A stretch of 64,000 nt of DNA from PFJX01 sp031426735 (GCA_031426735.1 JASJPK010000078.1:36917-100916), one strand, 5' to 3'; shown: positions 7,893 through 16,921, numbered from the stretch's first letter. The notes: generated from the letters alone by a model not told the origin. Program-made: numbers and translations.

Positions 7893-9344
7893 TCAGATGA
7901 CTTCGCTGTGCCACCCCAGCGGCGATAAACCATGCGCCAGCGCACCGGTGCGCAGGGCGTGCAGGAACTCCGCCGGGCCTGCGGCGTAGATGTCGGCGCG
8001 CACCAGATCGGGGTGGTGCGCCAGGATGAATTGGGCCACTGCGGCCGGGCCGGACTCGAGTTGTATCGGCTGGTAGATGAAGTCGTCGAGCGCATCGGTC
8101 CAGGCGCGGCAGAGATTGTCCTGGTAATGGCCGACGCCGTCGGCGGCCCAGTAGAGATACATGGCTTCGGCGATTTCCAGCGACATCGCATGTTGCACCA
8201 AGCTCTTGATCGGGGCGAAACCGTCTTCCCAAGCGATGAACAACACCGGGCGGCGCGAATCCAGTTTCATCACGAAATTGCCGTGCGGGCCGTTGATGCG
8301 CACCGAGTCTTCCTTGCGCAGGCTGTCGAACACCTTGCGCGAGAAACCACGGTTGTCGCGCCGGACATGGATTTCGATGTGACGGTCTTCGCACGGACAA
8401 CTGGCGACGTAGTAATCGCCCTCGGCACCATCGACGGAAAGTGTCACGCGCTGGCCGGCCAGGAAACGCAGACGCTGGCTGCGCGGCGCGGTCAGATGCA
8501 GAGCAGCCATCTGTTCGTTGAGGTGCTCGACCGCCTTCACCTTGGTAGAAATCTCCTGCTCGGGAATGTCGTGCGCACCGGCGACAGTGGCTTCGATGAC
8601 GACATCGGTAATGGCCGTGTAAGAACACAACAGGAAGGCGCCATTGGCTTTTTCCGCATCCTTGAGCGTGAAGTCGTGCGGATGCACTTTCTTGACCTGG
8701 CCGGAAACCAGGCGCGCCTTGCATTCGCCGCAATTGCCGTTGCTGCAGCCGTAATTGAGCGGAATACCGGCGCGCAGCGCGGCTTCCAGCAGCGTGTCGT
8801 TGCCCTCCACGAAAAACTCGTGGCCGGAAGGTTGTACGGTGACCTGGACGGACATGATGCGCATCACGCTTTCTTGGGCCAGCAACGCCTGGGCTCGGGC
8901 GGCTTCGCTGGGGGCCGCGCCAAGCTCGTGCTTGAGCCATAGTTTGAGTCCGGCCACGGCATTCAGCGTCGCCGCGCCACCTGTATCCGACACGTCGTCG
9001 AGCTTGTCGCCGAGAAACTGCATGACCTCGCTGTAATGCCGCAGCAGCGTCTTCGTTGCGGCGTACTCCTTGCCCAATTCGAACAGGCGTTCCGCCAATA
9101 CCTCTTTGTCCGGTAATGCACGGTCATAAATCCGCTTGCCGAAGGCTTTTTCCTTGATTTCCTGAACGCGGCGGAATTCGCCGTCATCCTCCCAGCGCAC
9201 ATCGGGGAAAACGCGCAGCAATTCGTTCATGTCGACCATGCCTTCGTAGGTCGCCAGTTCGCCTTTGAGGATCAAGCGTTGGATTTCGCTGCGTGGCTGA
9301 CCAACCAGACGGGCAACGCGGGAAAGGGGCAGATAGTGCGACAT
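7893..9344 (-). CDS. HTH-like / [2Fe-2S] ferredoxin / FNR-fold fusion protein
   Basis: A 483-residue protein in three parts. Residues 1-45 (YLPLSRVARLVGQPRSEIQR) resemble a MerR/excisionase-type helix-turn-helix, and 50-165 is a charged, probably helical linker. Residues 166-255 are a plant-type ferredoxin with C200, C205, C208 and C240. Residues 260-483 have the shape of a ferredoxin-NAD(P)H reductase, with GPHGNF at 352. The usual FAD motif RxYS is replaced by DYYVAS (310-315) and the NAD(P) loop GGTG by AWEDG (371-375), so cofactor use may differ or be lost. I start at ATG 9344, since the longer frame adds only intergenic sequence. It is transcribed toward the sdh operon and divergently from recJ. 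It could be a redox-responsive regulator or an electron-transfer partner; the function is unknown. Confidence 0.85.
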   Translation of the reverse strand: MSHYLPLSRVARLVGQPRSEIQRLILKGELATYEGMVDMNELLRVFPDVRWEDDGEFRRVQEIKEKAFGKRIYDRALPDKEVLAERLFELGKEYAATKTLLRHYSEVMQFLGDKLDDVSDTGGAATLNAVAGLKLWLKHELGAAPSEAARAQALLAQESVMRIMSVQVTVQPSGHEFFVEGNDTLLEAALRAGIPLNYGCSNGNCGECKARLVSGQVKKVHPHDFTLKDAEKANGAFLLCSYTAITDVVIEATVAGAHDIPEQEISTKVKAVEHLNEQMAALHLTAPRSQRLRFLAGQRVTLSVDGAEGDYYVASCPCEDRHIEIHVRRDNRGFSRKVFDSLRKEDSVRINGPHGNFVMKLDSRRPVLFIAWEDGFAPIKSLVQHAMSLEIAEAMYLYWAADGVGHYQDNLCRAWTDALDDFIYQPIQLESGPAAVAQFILAHHPDLVRADIYAAGPAEFLHALRTGALAHGLSPLGWHSEVI

Positions 9345-9403
9345 GGGCCGAATGTTAGTCGCCGAATTCCTCGGCTCCAAACAGCGCCCTGTAATATTCG
9401 GAC

Positions 9404-11107
9404 ATGCTGAATCTCCAAATACGCCCCTACCCTGCCGGCGCCCAGCGCGACCTGCAATCCGCCGGAATTTCTCCCCTCCTCGCCCGTCTCTATGCCGCCC
9501 GCGGCGTGACCGGCCCCGAGCAGTTGAAAAGCCGGTTGGCCGAGTTGCTGCCTTACCTCGGCATGAAGAACATCGAAGCGGCGGCGCAGCGTCTGGCCGA
9601 CGCGATTGCTCGCGGCGAGCGGATGTTGATCGTCGGCGACTACGATGCCGACGGCGCCACCGCCAGCGCGGTCGCGATGACCGGCCTGGCGGCGCTGGGC
9701 GGCAAGGTCGATTACCTGGTGCCGAATCGCTTCGAGTTCGGCTACGGCCTTTCGCCGGAAATCGTGGCGCTGGCAGCGGAACGTCAGCCCGACCTGCTGA
9801 TCACCGTCGACAACGGCATCGCCGCCCATGCCGGCATCGACGCGGCGCGCCAGTTGGGTATCGACGTGCTGGTCACCGACCACCATTTGCCCGGCGACAC
9901 GCTGCCGGATGCGCTGATCGTCAATCCCAACCAGCCCGGCTGCGCCTTTCCCAGCAAGCATCTGGCCGGCGTCGGCGTGATGTTTTACGTGCTGCTGGCG
10001 TTGCGGGCCGAAATGCGCAAACGCGGCGCATTCGGGCTGGGTGCGGAACCGAATCTGGGCGAATTGCTCGATCTGGTCGCGCTCGGCACGGTGGCCGACG
10101 TGGTGAAACTCGATGCGAACAATCGCTTGCTGGTCGCGCAAGGCTTGAAGCGCATGCAGGACGGCCGCGCGCGGCCCGGCATCCAGGCGCTGTTCGCGGC
10201 GGCAGGGCGGAAAGCGGAAAAAGCCGGTGCCGAGGATCTCGGTTTCGTCGTCGGACCACGTCTGAACGCCGCTGGTCGGCTGGCCGACATGACTGTCGGC
10301 ATCGAATGCCTGCTCGCCGACGACATGGCGCATGCCTTGCCGCTGGCGCGCGAACTCGATCAACTCAACCGCGCCCGGCGAGAGATCGAAACCGACATGC
10401 AGGATCAGGCACTCGCCCTGCTCGACGGCATCCGGGTCGCCGACGGCGCCAGTCTGACGCTGTTCGATCCGGCCTGGCATCAAGGCGTGGTGGGACTGCT
10501 GGCGTCGCGCCTGAAAGAGCGGCATCACCGTCCAACGATCATTTTTGCCGATGGCTGCGACGGCTTGCTGAAGGGCTCCGGCCGCGCCATTCCCGGCCTG
10601 CATCTGCGCGATGCGCTGGATGCGGTAGACCGGCGTGCGCCCGGCCTGATCCTGAAATTCGGCGGCCATGCGGCGGCGGCCGGCTTGAGCATCCGACGCG
10701 AGCACTTCGATCAATTCAAGGCATTGTTCGAGGCGGTGGCGCAAGACAGCCTGACTGTGGCCGATCTCACCCGCGTGATCGAAACCGACGGCGAACTCAG
10801 CGCCGCCGAATTCACGCTGGAAAATGCCCAGAGCCTGGCCGGCACGGTCTGGGGGCAAGGCTTTCCAACGCCGTTGTTCCAAGCTGAATTCAACGTGCAA
10901 AGCCAGCGCCTAGTCGGAGAAAAACACCTGAAACTGCGCCTGAGCCAACCCTTGACCGCGAAAGGCGGCATTCAGGCCGATGCCATTCTGTTCAATCAGG
11001 ACACCCCGTTACCGGAACGGATACTGGCGGTGTATCGGCTGGAGGTGAACGAGTGGAACGGGAGCCGCAACATTCAGCTCAATCTGGCGCACTGGAGCGA
11101 GGTTTGA
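9404..11107 (+). CDS. recJ: Single-stranded-DNA-specific 5'-3' exonuclease RecJ
   Basis: Degrades single-stranded DNA 5' to 3' in recombinational repair, mismatch repair and base excision repair. The 567-residue product has the DHH-family metal motifs DYDADG (79-84), DNG (136-138), DHH (159-161), the later HGxA-type region and the DHHA1 motif GGHAAAAG. Length is typical (E. coli 577). It is divergent from the ferredoxin-reductase gene with about 60 bases between, and its stop lies just before a tandem palindromic repeat shared with the converging mnmA. Confidence 0.97.
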   Translation: MLNLQIRPYPAGAQRDLQSAGISPLLARLYAARGVTGPEQLKSRLAELLPYLGMKNIEAAAQRLADAIARGERMLIVGDYDADGATASAVAMTGLAALGGKVDYLVPNRFEFGYGLSPEIVALAAERQPDLLITVDNGIAAHAGIDAARQLGIDVLVTDHHLPGDTLPDALIVNPNQPGCAFPSKHLAGVGVMFYVLLALRAEMRKRGAFGLGAEPNLGELLDLVALGTVADVVKLDANNRLLVAQGLKRMQDGRARPGIQALFAAAGRKAEKAGAEDLGFVVGPRLNAAGRLADMTVGIECLLADDMAHALPLARELDQLNRARREIETDMQDQALALLDGIRVADGASLTLFDPAWHQGVVGLLASRLKERHHRPTIIFADGCDGLLKGSGRAIPGLHLRDALDAVDRRAPGLILKFGGHAAAAGLSIRREHFDQFKALFEAVAQDSLTVADLTRVIETDGELSAAEFTLENAQSLAGTVWGQGFPTPLFQAEFNVQSQRLVGEKHLKLRLSQPLTAKGGIQADAILFNQDTPLPERILAVYRLEVNEWNGSRNIQLNLAHWSEV

Positions 11108-11121
11108 ATTTTCTATCGCCC

Positions 11122-11371
11122 CTGGGAGCGCGGGCGTCCCGCCCGCCAGTCGAAAGTGGACCGCAAATTTGCGGGCGAGACGCCCGCGCTCCCTGAGTGG
11201 GGGTTACCGGATGACGCCGCCGTCCAGAACTTCGCCGTCGTGCCGGCTGGGAGCGCGGACGTCCCGCCCGCCTGTCGAAAGTGGTCCGTAAACTTGCGGG
11301 CGAGACGCCCGCGCTCCTAAGTGGGGGTCACTGGATGACGCCGCCGCCCAGACAGATATCGCCGTCATACA
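11122..11371. repeat. Tandem duplication of a palindrome plus the mnmA 3' end
   Basis: Two direct copies of about 125 bases (11122-11246 and 11247-11371). Each begins with a long palindrome whose arms are GGGAGCGCGGGCGTCCCGCC and its complement, spaced by a CGAAAGTGG-type loop, and continues into a segment ending a copy of the mnmA C-terminus. The second copy encodes the real mnmA end (YDGDICLGGGVIQ, stop). The first encodes a diverged relic (HDGEVLDGGVIR, stop) on the minus strand. The palindromes could end transcription of both converging genes. Confidence 0.8.
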
Positions 11372-12398
11372 GCACTACCGATTGCCCGGGTGTTACCGCC
11401 CATTGCGGCTGATCGAAATGCAGCGTCATGACCCCGTCCGTCAGCGTTTCCACTTCGCAAGCGGCATCCTGCTGCCGGTAGCGCGTCTTTGCGCTGTAAC
11501 ACCTGCCCGCTTCCGGCGGCGCACCGATCCAGCTCAGATCGGCGGCCTGCACGGCGTGGGAGAGCAGCATCGGGTGCTCGTGGCCTTGCACCACGATGAG
11601 TTCATTGCGCGCCAGATTCTTGCCAGCGGCGAACCAGGGCACGCCCTCTTCCAAACCTTTCACACCGCCAATGCCCAAACCCTTGCGCTGGCCTAAGGTA
11701 TGGAACATCAAGCCCTGGTGCTGTCCCATGATCTTGCCTTCCGGCGTCACCATGTCGCCGGGTTGGATCGGCATATAACGCTGCAAAAACTCGCGGAAAG
11801 GCCGCTCGCCGATGAAGCAGATGCCGGTGCTGTCCTTCTTTTCCGCGACGGGGATGTTGGCCAGGCGCGCAAGTTCGCGAACTTTCGGCTTGGGCAGTTC
11901 GCCCAGCGGAAACAGCGCGCGGGCGATCTGATGTTGTTGCAGTCGATACAGAAAGTAGCTCTGATCCTTGTTGGCATCGGCCGCTTTCAGCAGTCTTCGG
12001 GCTGGCGCAGCGCCTTCCAGCCGGGCGTAATGGCCAGTGGCGATGAAGTCGGCGCCCAAGGTCATCGCATGATCGAGAAAGGCCTTGAACTTGATCTCGG
12101 CATTGCACAGCACATCCGGATTGGGCGTGCGCCCGGCCTGGTATTCAGCGAGAAAGTAGGCGAACACGCGGTCCTGGTATTCGCGGCTGAAGTTGACCAG
12201 CTCCACCTCGATGCCGAGCACCTCGGCGATGGCCAACACATCGCGGTAATCCTGCGCGATCGGGCAATCGTCTTCCAGATCGTCGGCTTCCCAGTTCTTC
12301 ATGAACACACCGATGACTTCGTGCCCGCCCTGCTTCAACAACCAGGCGGTGACGGCGGAATCGACGCCGCCGGAAAGTCCCACAACTATCTTGCTCAC
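11328..12398 (-). CDS. mnmA: tRNA-specific 2-thiouridylase MnmA
   Basis: Thiolates the wobble uridine (U34) of Lys, Glu and Gln tRNAs using sulfur relayed by TusE or IscS. The 356-residue product has the ATP PP-loop SGGVDS (9-14) and the two catalytic cysteines C98 (NPDVLCN) and C194 (STGICFIGE). The GTG start overlaps the nudJ TGA (GTGA); the frame is open upstream but that part lies inside nudJ. The nudJ-mnmA order is also found in E. coli. The 3' end lies in a tandemly duplicated segment. Confidence 0.96.
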   Translation of the reverse strand: MSKIVVGLSGGVDSAVTAWLLKQGGHEVIGVFMKNWEADDLEDDCPIAQDYRDVLAIAEVLGIEVELVNFSREYQDRVFAYFLAEYQAGRTPNPDVLCNAEIKFKAFLDHAMTLGADFIATGHYARLEGAAPARRLLKAADANKDQSYFLYRLQQHQIARALFPLGELPKPKVRELARLANIPVAEKKDSTGICFIGERPFREFLQRYMPIQPGDMVTPEGKIMGQHQGLMFHTLGQRKGLGIGGVKGLEEGVPWFAAGKNLARNELIVVQGHEHPMLLSHAVQAADLSWIGAPPEAGRCYSAKTRYRQQDAACEVETLTDGVMTLHFDQPQWAVTPGQSVVLYDGDICLGGGVIQ

Positions 12399-12862
12399 AC
12401 CGAATCCGCGAAATCCGTCAGCAAATCCAGCGGGAAACGGCGTCCGCTCAGGTAATCGGATACACATTGCTGCAACAGCGGGCTGCGATGGCGCTGGCTG
12501 GTTTCGGCGATTTCGTCGACCGACATCCAGACCGCCCGCAAGATGCCCTCGTCCAGGGCGGAAGTCGGGTCGAAACCGGTGACCTTCCCGGTGAAAGCGA
12601 AGCGCAGATAGGTCCGATGCGGCTTGCTGGGATGCCGCCAACGGTAGATGCCCAGCAGTGCTTCGGGTTCGAAATGATGCGCGGTTTCCTCGAACGCCTC
12701 GCGCCGAATCGCATCGAGCAGGGATTCCCCTTCTTCCAGATGCCCGGCCGGCTGGTTGAAGCGTATGCCGTCGTCCGTGTGTTCTTCCACCAGCAAGAAC
12801 TTGCCGTCCTGCTCGATGACGGCAGCGACGACAACGTGGGGTTTCCAGATTTGTTGGTTCAT
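12395..12862 (-). CDS. nudJ: NUDIX hydrolase, phosphatase NudJ type
   Basis: The 155-residue product has a full Nudix box, starting GHLEEGESLLDAIRREA and ending in EET, that binds Mg2+ for hydrolysis of a nucleoside diphosphate-linked substrate. Position immediately before mnmA with a 4-base overlap matches E. coli nudJ (formerly ymfB), whose enzyme acts on thiamine pyrimidine pyrophosphate and NTPs. ATG 12862 is preferred because the upstream extension would translate a palindromic repeat (12881-12953). Substrate is inferred from context only. Confidence 0.88.
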   Translation of the reverse strand: MNQQIWKPHVVVAAVIEQDGKFLLVEEHTDDGIRFNQPAGHLEEGESLLDAIRREAFEETAHHFEPEALLGIYRWRHPSKPHRTYLRFAFTGKVTGFDPTSALDEGILRAVWMSVDEIAETSQRHRSPLLQQCVSDYLSGRRFPLDLLTDFADSV

Positions 12863-12880
12863 AGGATTGAATCGGCCCAT

Positions 12881-12953
12881 GTAGGTTGGGCAAAGCGCAG
12901 CATGCCCAATATTGTGGCGGTTAGTTGGGCACGCTGCGTTATTGCCCAACCTA
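12881..12953. repeat. GTAGGTTGGGC-family palindromic repeat
   Basis: Left arm GTAGGTTGGGCAAAGCGCAG continues to TGCCCAA, and the right arm starting TTGGGCACGCTGCG ends CCAACCTA. The arms pair over about 28 bases with one indel and a loop of about 15 bases. It lies between rimO and nudJ. The same type of hairpin is common as a dispersed intergenic repeat in proteobacteria. Confidence 0.8.
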
Positions 12954-12964
12954 GGAAATACGAC

Positions 12965-14278
12965 TTAAACCGGCTTACCCCACAAATCATAGTCGTCGCT
13001 GCGCGTGATCTTTACCTGCACGAAGTCGCCCACCTGAATGCCGGCGCCTTGCGCTATATGCACGACGCCATCGATTTCCGGCGCGTCGGCATAGGTGCGG
13101 CCAACCGCGCGGCGGCCGTCGGCTGCGTCGATCAGCACGGTCATTTCCGTGCCGCGTCGGGCTCTCAGTTTTTCTGCGCTGATATCGGCCTGCACATCCA
13201 TGAAACGGGCAAGACGGTCGTGTTTGAGGTCTTCATCGACCGGATCGGGCAAGTCATTGGCGACAGCACCATCGACGGCGGAATAGGGAAATGCCCCGAC
13301 GCGATCCAGTTTGGCGTCTTGCAGGAAGTGGATCAGTTCGCCGAAATCGTCTTCTGTTTCGCCTGGAAAACCGGTGATGAAGGTGCTGCGAATGACGATA
13401 TCGGGACAGATCTCGCGCCATTTTTCGATGCGGCGCAGCGTGTTCTCGGCATGTGCCGGCCGCTTCATGGCTTTCAGGATGCGGTGGCTGGCATGCTGGA
13501 ACGGAATGTCGAGATACGGCAACACCTTGCCTTCGGCCATCAACGGCAGCACGTCGTCGACGCTAGGGTACGGGTAGACGTAATGCAGGCGTACCCAGAT
13601 GCCGAGTTTTGCCAGCTCCTGCACCAGTTCCAGCATGCGTGTCTTCACTGGACGGCCATTGTGAAATCCAAGGCGATACTTTAAGTCGACGCCGTAAGCA
13701 CTTGTATCTTGAGAAATAATCAGCAACTCACGTACCCCGGCTTTGGCCAGGGCTTCCGCCTCGGTGAGCACATCGCCGATGGGCCGCGAAACCAGGTCGC
13801 CGCGCAGGCTGGGAATGATGCAGAAGGTGCAGCGGTGATTGCAGCCTTCGGAAATCTTCAGGTAAGCGTAGTGGCGCGGCGTCAATTTCAGCCCACCGGG
13901 TGGCACCAGGTCCGCGAACGGATCATGCGGCTTCGGCAGATGGGCATGCACATGCTCCATGACTGCTTCCGCCGCATGCGGGCCGGTAACCGCGAGGACT
14001 TGCGGATGCGCATCCATCACCACGTTTTCCCGCGCGCCCAGACAACCGGTTACCAGCACCTTGCCGTTCTCACGCAACGCTTCGCCGATGGCATCCAGGC
14101 TTTCCTCCACCGCCGCGTCGATGAAGCCGCAGGTATTGACCACCACCAGATCGGCGTCCTGGTAAGTGGGAACGATCAAATACCCCTCGGCCCGAAGCTG
14201 CGTCAGGATGCGTTCGGAATCGAATGTATTTTTCGGGCAACCTAACGATGTGAACCCAATTTTTGGAATATTTTTCAA
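12965..14278 (-). CDS. rimO: Ribosomal protein uS12 methylthiotransferase RimO
   Basis: Radical-SAM enzyme that adds a methylthio group to the conserved aspartate (Asp88 in E. coli numbering) of ribosomal protein S12. The 437-residue product has N-terminal cluster cysteines C14, C50 and C79, the radical-SAM triad C146, C150, C153 (CNHRCTFC) and a C-terminal TRAM domain. The only in-frame start near the family N-terminus is TTG 14278. It overlaps the stop of a five-codon reading frame (14292-14275) that has the good ribosome-binding site. Either translation is coupled through that leader or one base is missing in the sequence. Confidence 0.95.
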   Translation of the reverse strand: MKNIPKIGFTSLGCPKNTFDSERILTQLRAEGYLIVPTYQDADLVVVNTCGFIDAAVEESLDAIGEALRENGKVLVTGCLGARENVVMDAHPQVLAVTGPHAAEAVMEHVHAHLPKPHDPFADLVPPGGLKLTPRHYAYLKISEGCNHRCTFCIIPSLRGDLVSRPIGDVLTEAEALAKAGVRELLIISQDTSAYGVDLKYRLGFHNGRPVKTRMLELVQELAKLGIWVRLHYVYPYPSVDDVLPLMAEGKVLPYLDIPFQHASHRILKAMKRPAHAENTLRRIEKWREICPDIVIRSTFITGFPGETEDDFGELIHFLQDAKLDRVGAFPYSAVDGAVANDLPDPVDEDLKHDRLARFMDVQADISAEKLRARRGTEMTVLIDAADGRRAVGRTYADAPEIDGVVHIAQGAGIQVGDFVQVKITRSDDYDLWGKPV

Positions 14279-14302
14279 ACGGTCGCTTTCATATGATTAC
14301 CT
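14275..14302 (-). promoter_or_regulatory. Ribosome-binding site and five-codon leader before rimO
   Basis: AAAAAGG lies about seven bases before ATG 14292, which opens a frame of only five codons (MKATV). Its TGA shares two bases with the TTG of rimO. This could be a coupling leader. A single extra T in the TTT run would instead fuse ATG 14292 directly to rimO. Confidence 0.55.
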
Positions 14303-14330
14303 TTTTATCCTTCAGACTGCAGTTAACCGT

Positions 14331-15392
14331 TCAAAGAGATGCATTTTTTGTATGTAAGCGCACCGGCATAACCAGTCGCATCAATTTCCAGGCGTACTGC
14401 ACACTGGCAAAATAAAGAGCAAACATACCGAGAAACCCATAGCACAGAATGCTATCGGCTACACCCCAGTGCCAGCCTAAAAAGCCGACCAATCCAAACG
14501 CCACCGCCGACAGCAGAATAAAACTCACGACCTGGCCTTCGGAATAACCTGCATGCAGCAAGATGTGATGGAGATGATCACGACCGGGGTGAAAAGGGCT
14601 CTTGCCCTTGAGCACACGACGCAACATCAGACTCACCGTATCCCAAAGCGGAATGGCAAAGAACCATAGTGCAGCGGCTGGTGTCAGCAGACTTTTTTCG
14701 CCTTGGGTCACCGAGATGGCGGACAAGGCCAGCAGAAAGCCCAGCATCAGACTGCCGGAATCGCCCATGAACACCTTGGCACGTCGCTGCCAAGGAAAAC
14801 GCATATTGAAATGCAGGAAACCGATCAGTGCCCCGCCCAGAATGAGCAGCGCATCAAACTCCATTTCCATGTCCGACAAATAGGCAGCTGCCGCAATGAA
14901 TGTGGTTGCGATCAAGGCCAACCCCCCAGCCAATCCATCCATGCCATCGGAAAGATTGAGCGCATTGGCCATGCCCACGGCTGCAAATATCGTGAGAGGA
15001 ATGGAAAAAACTCCGAGGACGACCGGGCCAAAACCAAACAAATCCCCTAGCCGAGTAAGGTCTACACCGGTAAATAAAACCACAATCAATGCCGCAATAC
15101 CCTGACCGACAAAGCGGATATTCACCGGCAACCTTTTCCAGTCATCCAGAAAGCCGATTACGACCACAATAGATGTGGCAATGAATAGCGCCCAGAAAAC
15201 GTCATCGTCTGCAAATTGCCATATCGCGCATACCGCGATTGCAAATGACATGCCCAAGCCGCCTACCAACGGAACCGCGCCTTGGTGATGCTTGCGCTGA
15301 TCAGGATGGTCCACCAAGCCCAAACCGTGCGCCAACTGGATCAAGGCAGTTGTAGCCAGAAAAGTCAGGATCAAGCAAAAAAACAGCTGCAT
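14331..15392 (-). CDS. wecA: Undecaprenyl-phosphate sugar-1-phosphate transferase (WecA family)
   Basis: Polytopic membrane enzyme that starts a lipid-linked glycan by moving a (probably N-acetylhexosamine) 1-phosphate onto undecaprenyl phosphate. The 353-residue product has about ten membrane segments and the polyprenyl-phosphate transferase motifs: DDWKRLP, NLSDGMDGLAGG, FMGDSGSL and the cytoplasmic HPGRDHLHH. ATG 15392 is chosen over a TTG six codons upstream. It is the last gene of the polysaccharide locus, facing the same way as all the others. The exact sugar cannot be read from sequence. Confidence 0.9.
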   Translation of the reverse strand: MQLFFCLILTFLATTALIQLAHGLGLVDHPDQRKHHQGAVPLVGGLGMSFAIAVCAIWQFADDDVFWALFIATSIVVVIGFLDDWKRLPVNIRFVGQGIAALIVVLFTGVDLTRLGDLFGFGPVVLGVFSIPLTIFAAVGMANALNLSDGMDGLAGGLALIATTFIAAAAYLSDMEMEFDALLILGGALIGFLHFNMRFPWQRRAKVFMGDSGSLMLGFLLALSAISVTQGEKSLLTPAAALWFFAIPLWDTVSLMLRRVLKGKSPFHPGRDHLHHILLHAGYSEGQVVSFILLSAVAFGLVGFLGWHWGVADSILCYGFLGMFALYFASVQYAWKLMRLVMPVRLHTKNASL

Positions 15393-15796
15393 CAATTTGG
15401 TATTTCCCAAAACATCACTTATTCATTCGTCGTCACCGACTTCGTGACTGTGCCAGATCATCATTGCATTATAGAGGGGGCCCCGGAAATCGGACACAGG
15501 CAGCTTCCCACTTAACTTCTTCTGCTGGAATCAGCTCGCCGGCAATACTGCTTGCGCGGCTGAATGCCGAACATGGAGTGACGCATCTCCTCCTGTCGTC
15601 TGGGGGATGACCGCTTTTCAGCATCTTGCGGAATACCCGCTGCATTCGTAGGCGCGCGGTGTCCTCGTCGTTGACCCACGCAAACGCGATTACCTTGGCA
15701 ACTGGCTACCAGTCGAACGCTGTCTTGGCGCGCGGAGAGTATGGATACCCGCTGTGTCAGGGTTTTACGTTTTTCAACTCGATAAAGAAAACGTGC
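15393..15796. other. 404-base intergenic region, no gene recognised
   Basis: Between wecA and fic. It contains short stretches open in several frames but nothing with a ribosome-binding site and family similarity. Base composition shifts inside it and the text looks like joined debris, possibly a remnant of a lost gene or mobile element. I see no terminal inverted repeats and no target duplication. Confidence 0.5.
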
Positions 15797-16921
15797 TTAC
15801 TCAGATAGGGCGTTCAACTCATAGCTGGTGCTGCGCCCGCCCGAAGCCGATTTCCGTAGCACCCCACGTGTCAGCAGTTCGTTGATGTCGCGCAGCGACG
15901 TGTCAGGCGAGCACTTGGCGATCGCTGCCCACTTGCTGCTGGTGAGCTTGCCTTCGAAGCCATCCAGCAGCCGATTGACCAGCTTCACTTGTCGCTCATT
16001 CATTGGCGTCGTGGCCCAGTGCTGCCAGAACCGCGTCTTGACCAGCACGGCGTCTAGTGTGTGCTGCGCCTGATCGACGGCGCGATGCAGGGTGTCGAGG
16101 AACCAGGCAAGCCACTCGGTGACGTCCATGGACGCTTTTTGGGTGCGCTCCAGGATGTCGTAGTAGGCCTTGCGCTCGCGCTGGATCTGGGCCGACAGGC
16201 TATAGAAGCGCTGGGAACTCCCGTCAGCACGAGCCAGGAACAGGTCGCCCACGGCGCGGGCGATGCGGCCATTGCCGTCGTCAAAGGGGTGCAGGGTGAC
16301 GAACCACAAATGGGCGAGCCCAGCTTTGATCAGAAATGGTTCGTTGGACGCGCCGTTTGCCCAGTCGAGAAAGCGATCGGTCTCGGATTCCAGTCCATCA
16401 GCAGGGGGCGCTTCAAAGTGCACTCGCTGGCGACCGAGAGGGCCAGATACCACCTGCATCGGACCGCTTGCATCGTCCCGCCAGCCGCCAATGTTGATGC
16501 GCGCGAGGCCTGAATAGCCGGTGGGGAAGAGAGCGGCATGCCAGCCGAACAATCGATCACGGGTGAGCGGCGCATTACGGTTGATCGTGGCATCGAGCAC
16601 CATTTCGACCACGCCCTCGACGTGGCGATCCACCGAGGCCAGCGCGCCGATATCGACCCCGAGGCGGCGCGCAATGGAGGAACGGACAGACTCGACGTTG
16701 ATCTGTTCTCCCTCGATCTCGCTGGTTTTAATCACATCCTCGGTGAGGGTCGATAGACTGGCCTGATCGCGTAATGCCATGCCGACATCCGCCAGACGAC
16801 CAATCAGCAGACCCTGAGCGTGGCTGACATCGGCCAGCGACCGGGCCAATATTGCCAAGTCGTAGCGCCAAGTTGGCCAGTCCTCAGCTTGCCAAACATA
16901 GGTGTAATCTCCGCTCTTCAT
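15797..16921 (-). CDS. fic: Fic family protein (DUF4172-Fic-winged helix)
   Basis: Probable AMP-transferase. The 374-residue product has an N-terminal DUF4172-like stretch (YVWQAEDWPTWRYD, 8-21), an inhibitory-helix motif of the (S/T)xxxE(G/N) type at 66-71 (TSEIEG), the catalytic HPFDDGNGR at 211-219, and a C-terminal region from about 300 that resembles a winged helix. An N-terminal inhibitory helix marks a class II Fic, held inactive until the helix is displaced. The start codon lies inside a perfect inverted repeat (see 16906-16980), suggesting autoregulation. It interrupts the polysaccharide locus and looks like an acquired single gene. The target protein is unknown. Confidence 0.93.
   Translation of the reverse strand: MKSGDYTYVWQAEDWPTWRYDLAILARSLADVSHAQGLLIGRLADVGMALRDQASLSTLTEDVIKTSEIEGEQINVESVRSSIARRLGVDIGALASVDRHVEGVVEMVLDATINRNAPLTRDRLFGWHAALFPTGYSGLARINIGGWRDDASGPMQVVSGPLGRQRVHFEAPPADGLESETDRFLDWANGASNEPFLIKAGLAHLWFVTLHPFDDGNGRIARAVGDLFLARADGSSQRFYSLSAQIQRERKAYYDILERTQKASMDVTEWLAWFLDTLHRAVDQAQHTLDAVLVKTRFWQHWATTPMNERQVKLVNRLLDGFEGKLTSSKWAAIAKCSPDTSLRDINELLTRGVLRKSASGGRSTSYELNALSE

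Noticed and set aside
11122..11371. Tandem repeats as a CRISPR array
   Set aside because: Only two units of about 125 bases, with palindromic and coding content; no short regular repeat-spacer pattern. No CRISPR was seen anywhere in the window.
15393..15796. An insertion sequence remnant before fic
   Set aside because: No inverted ends, target duplication or transposase motif could be identified; left as unassigned sequence.
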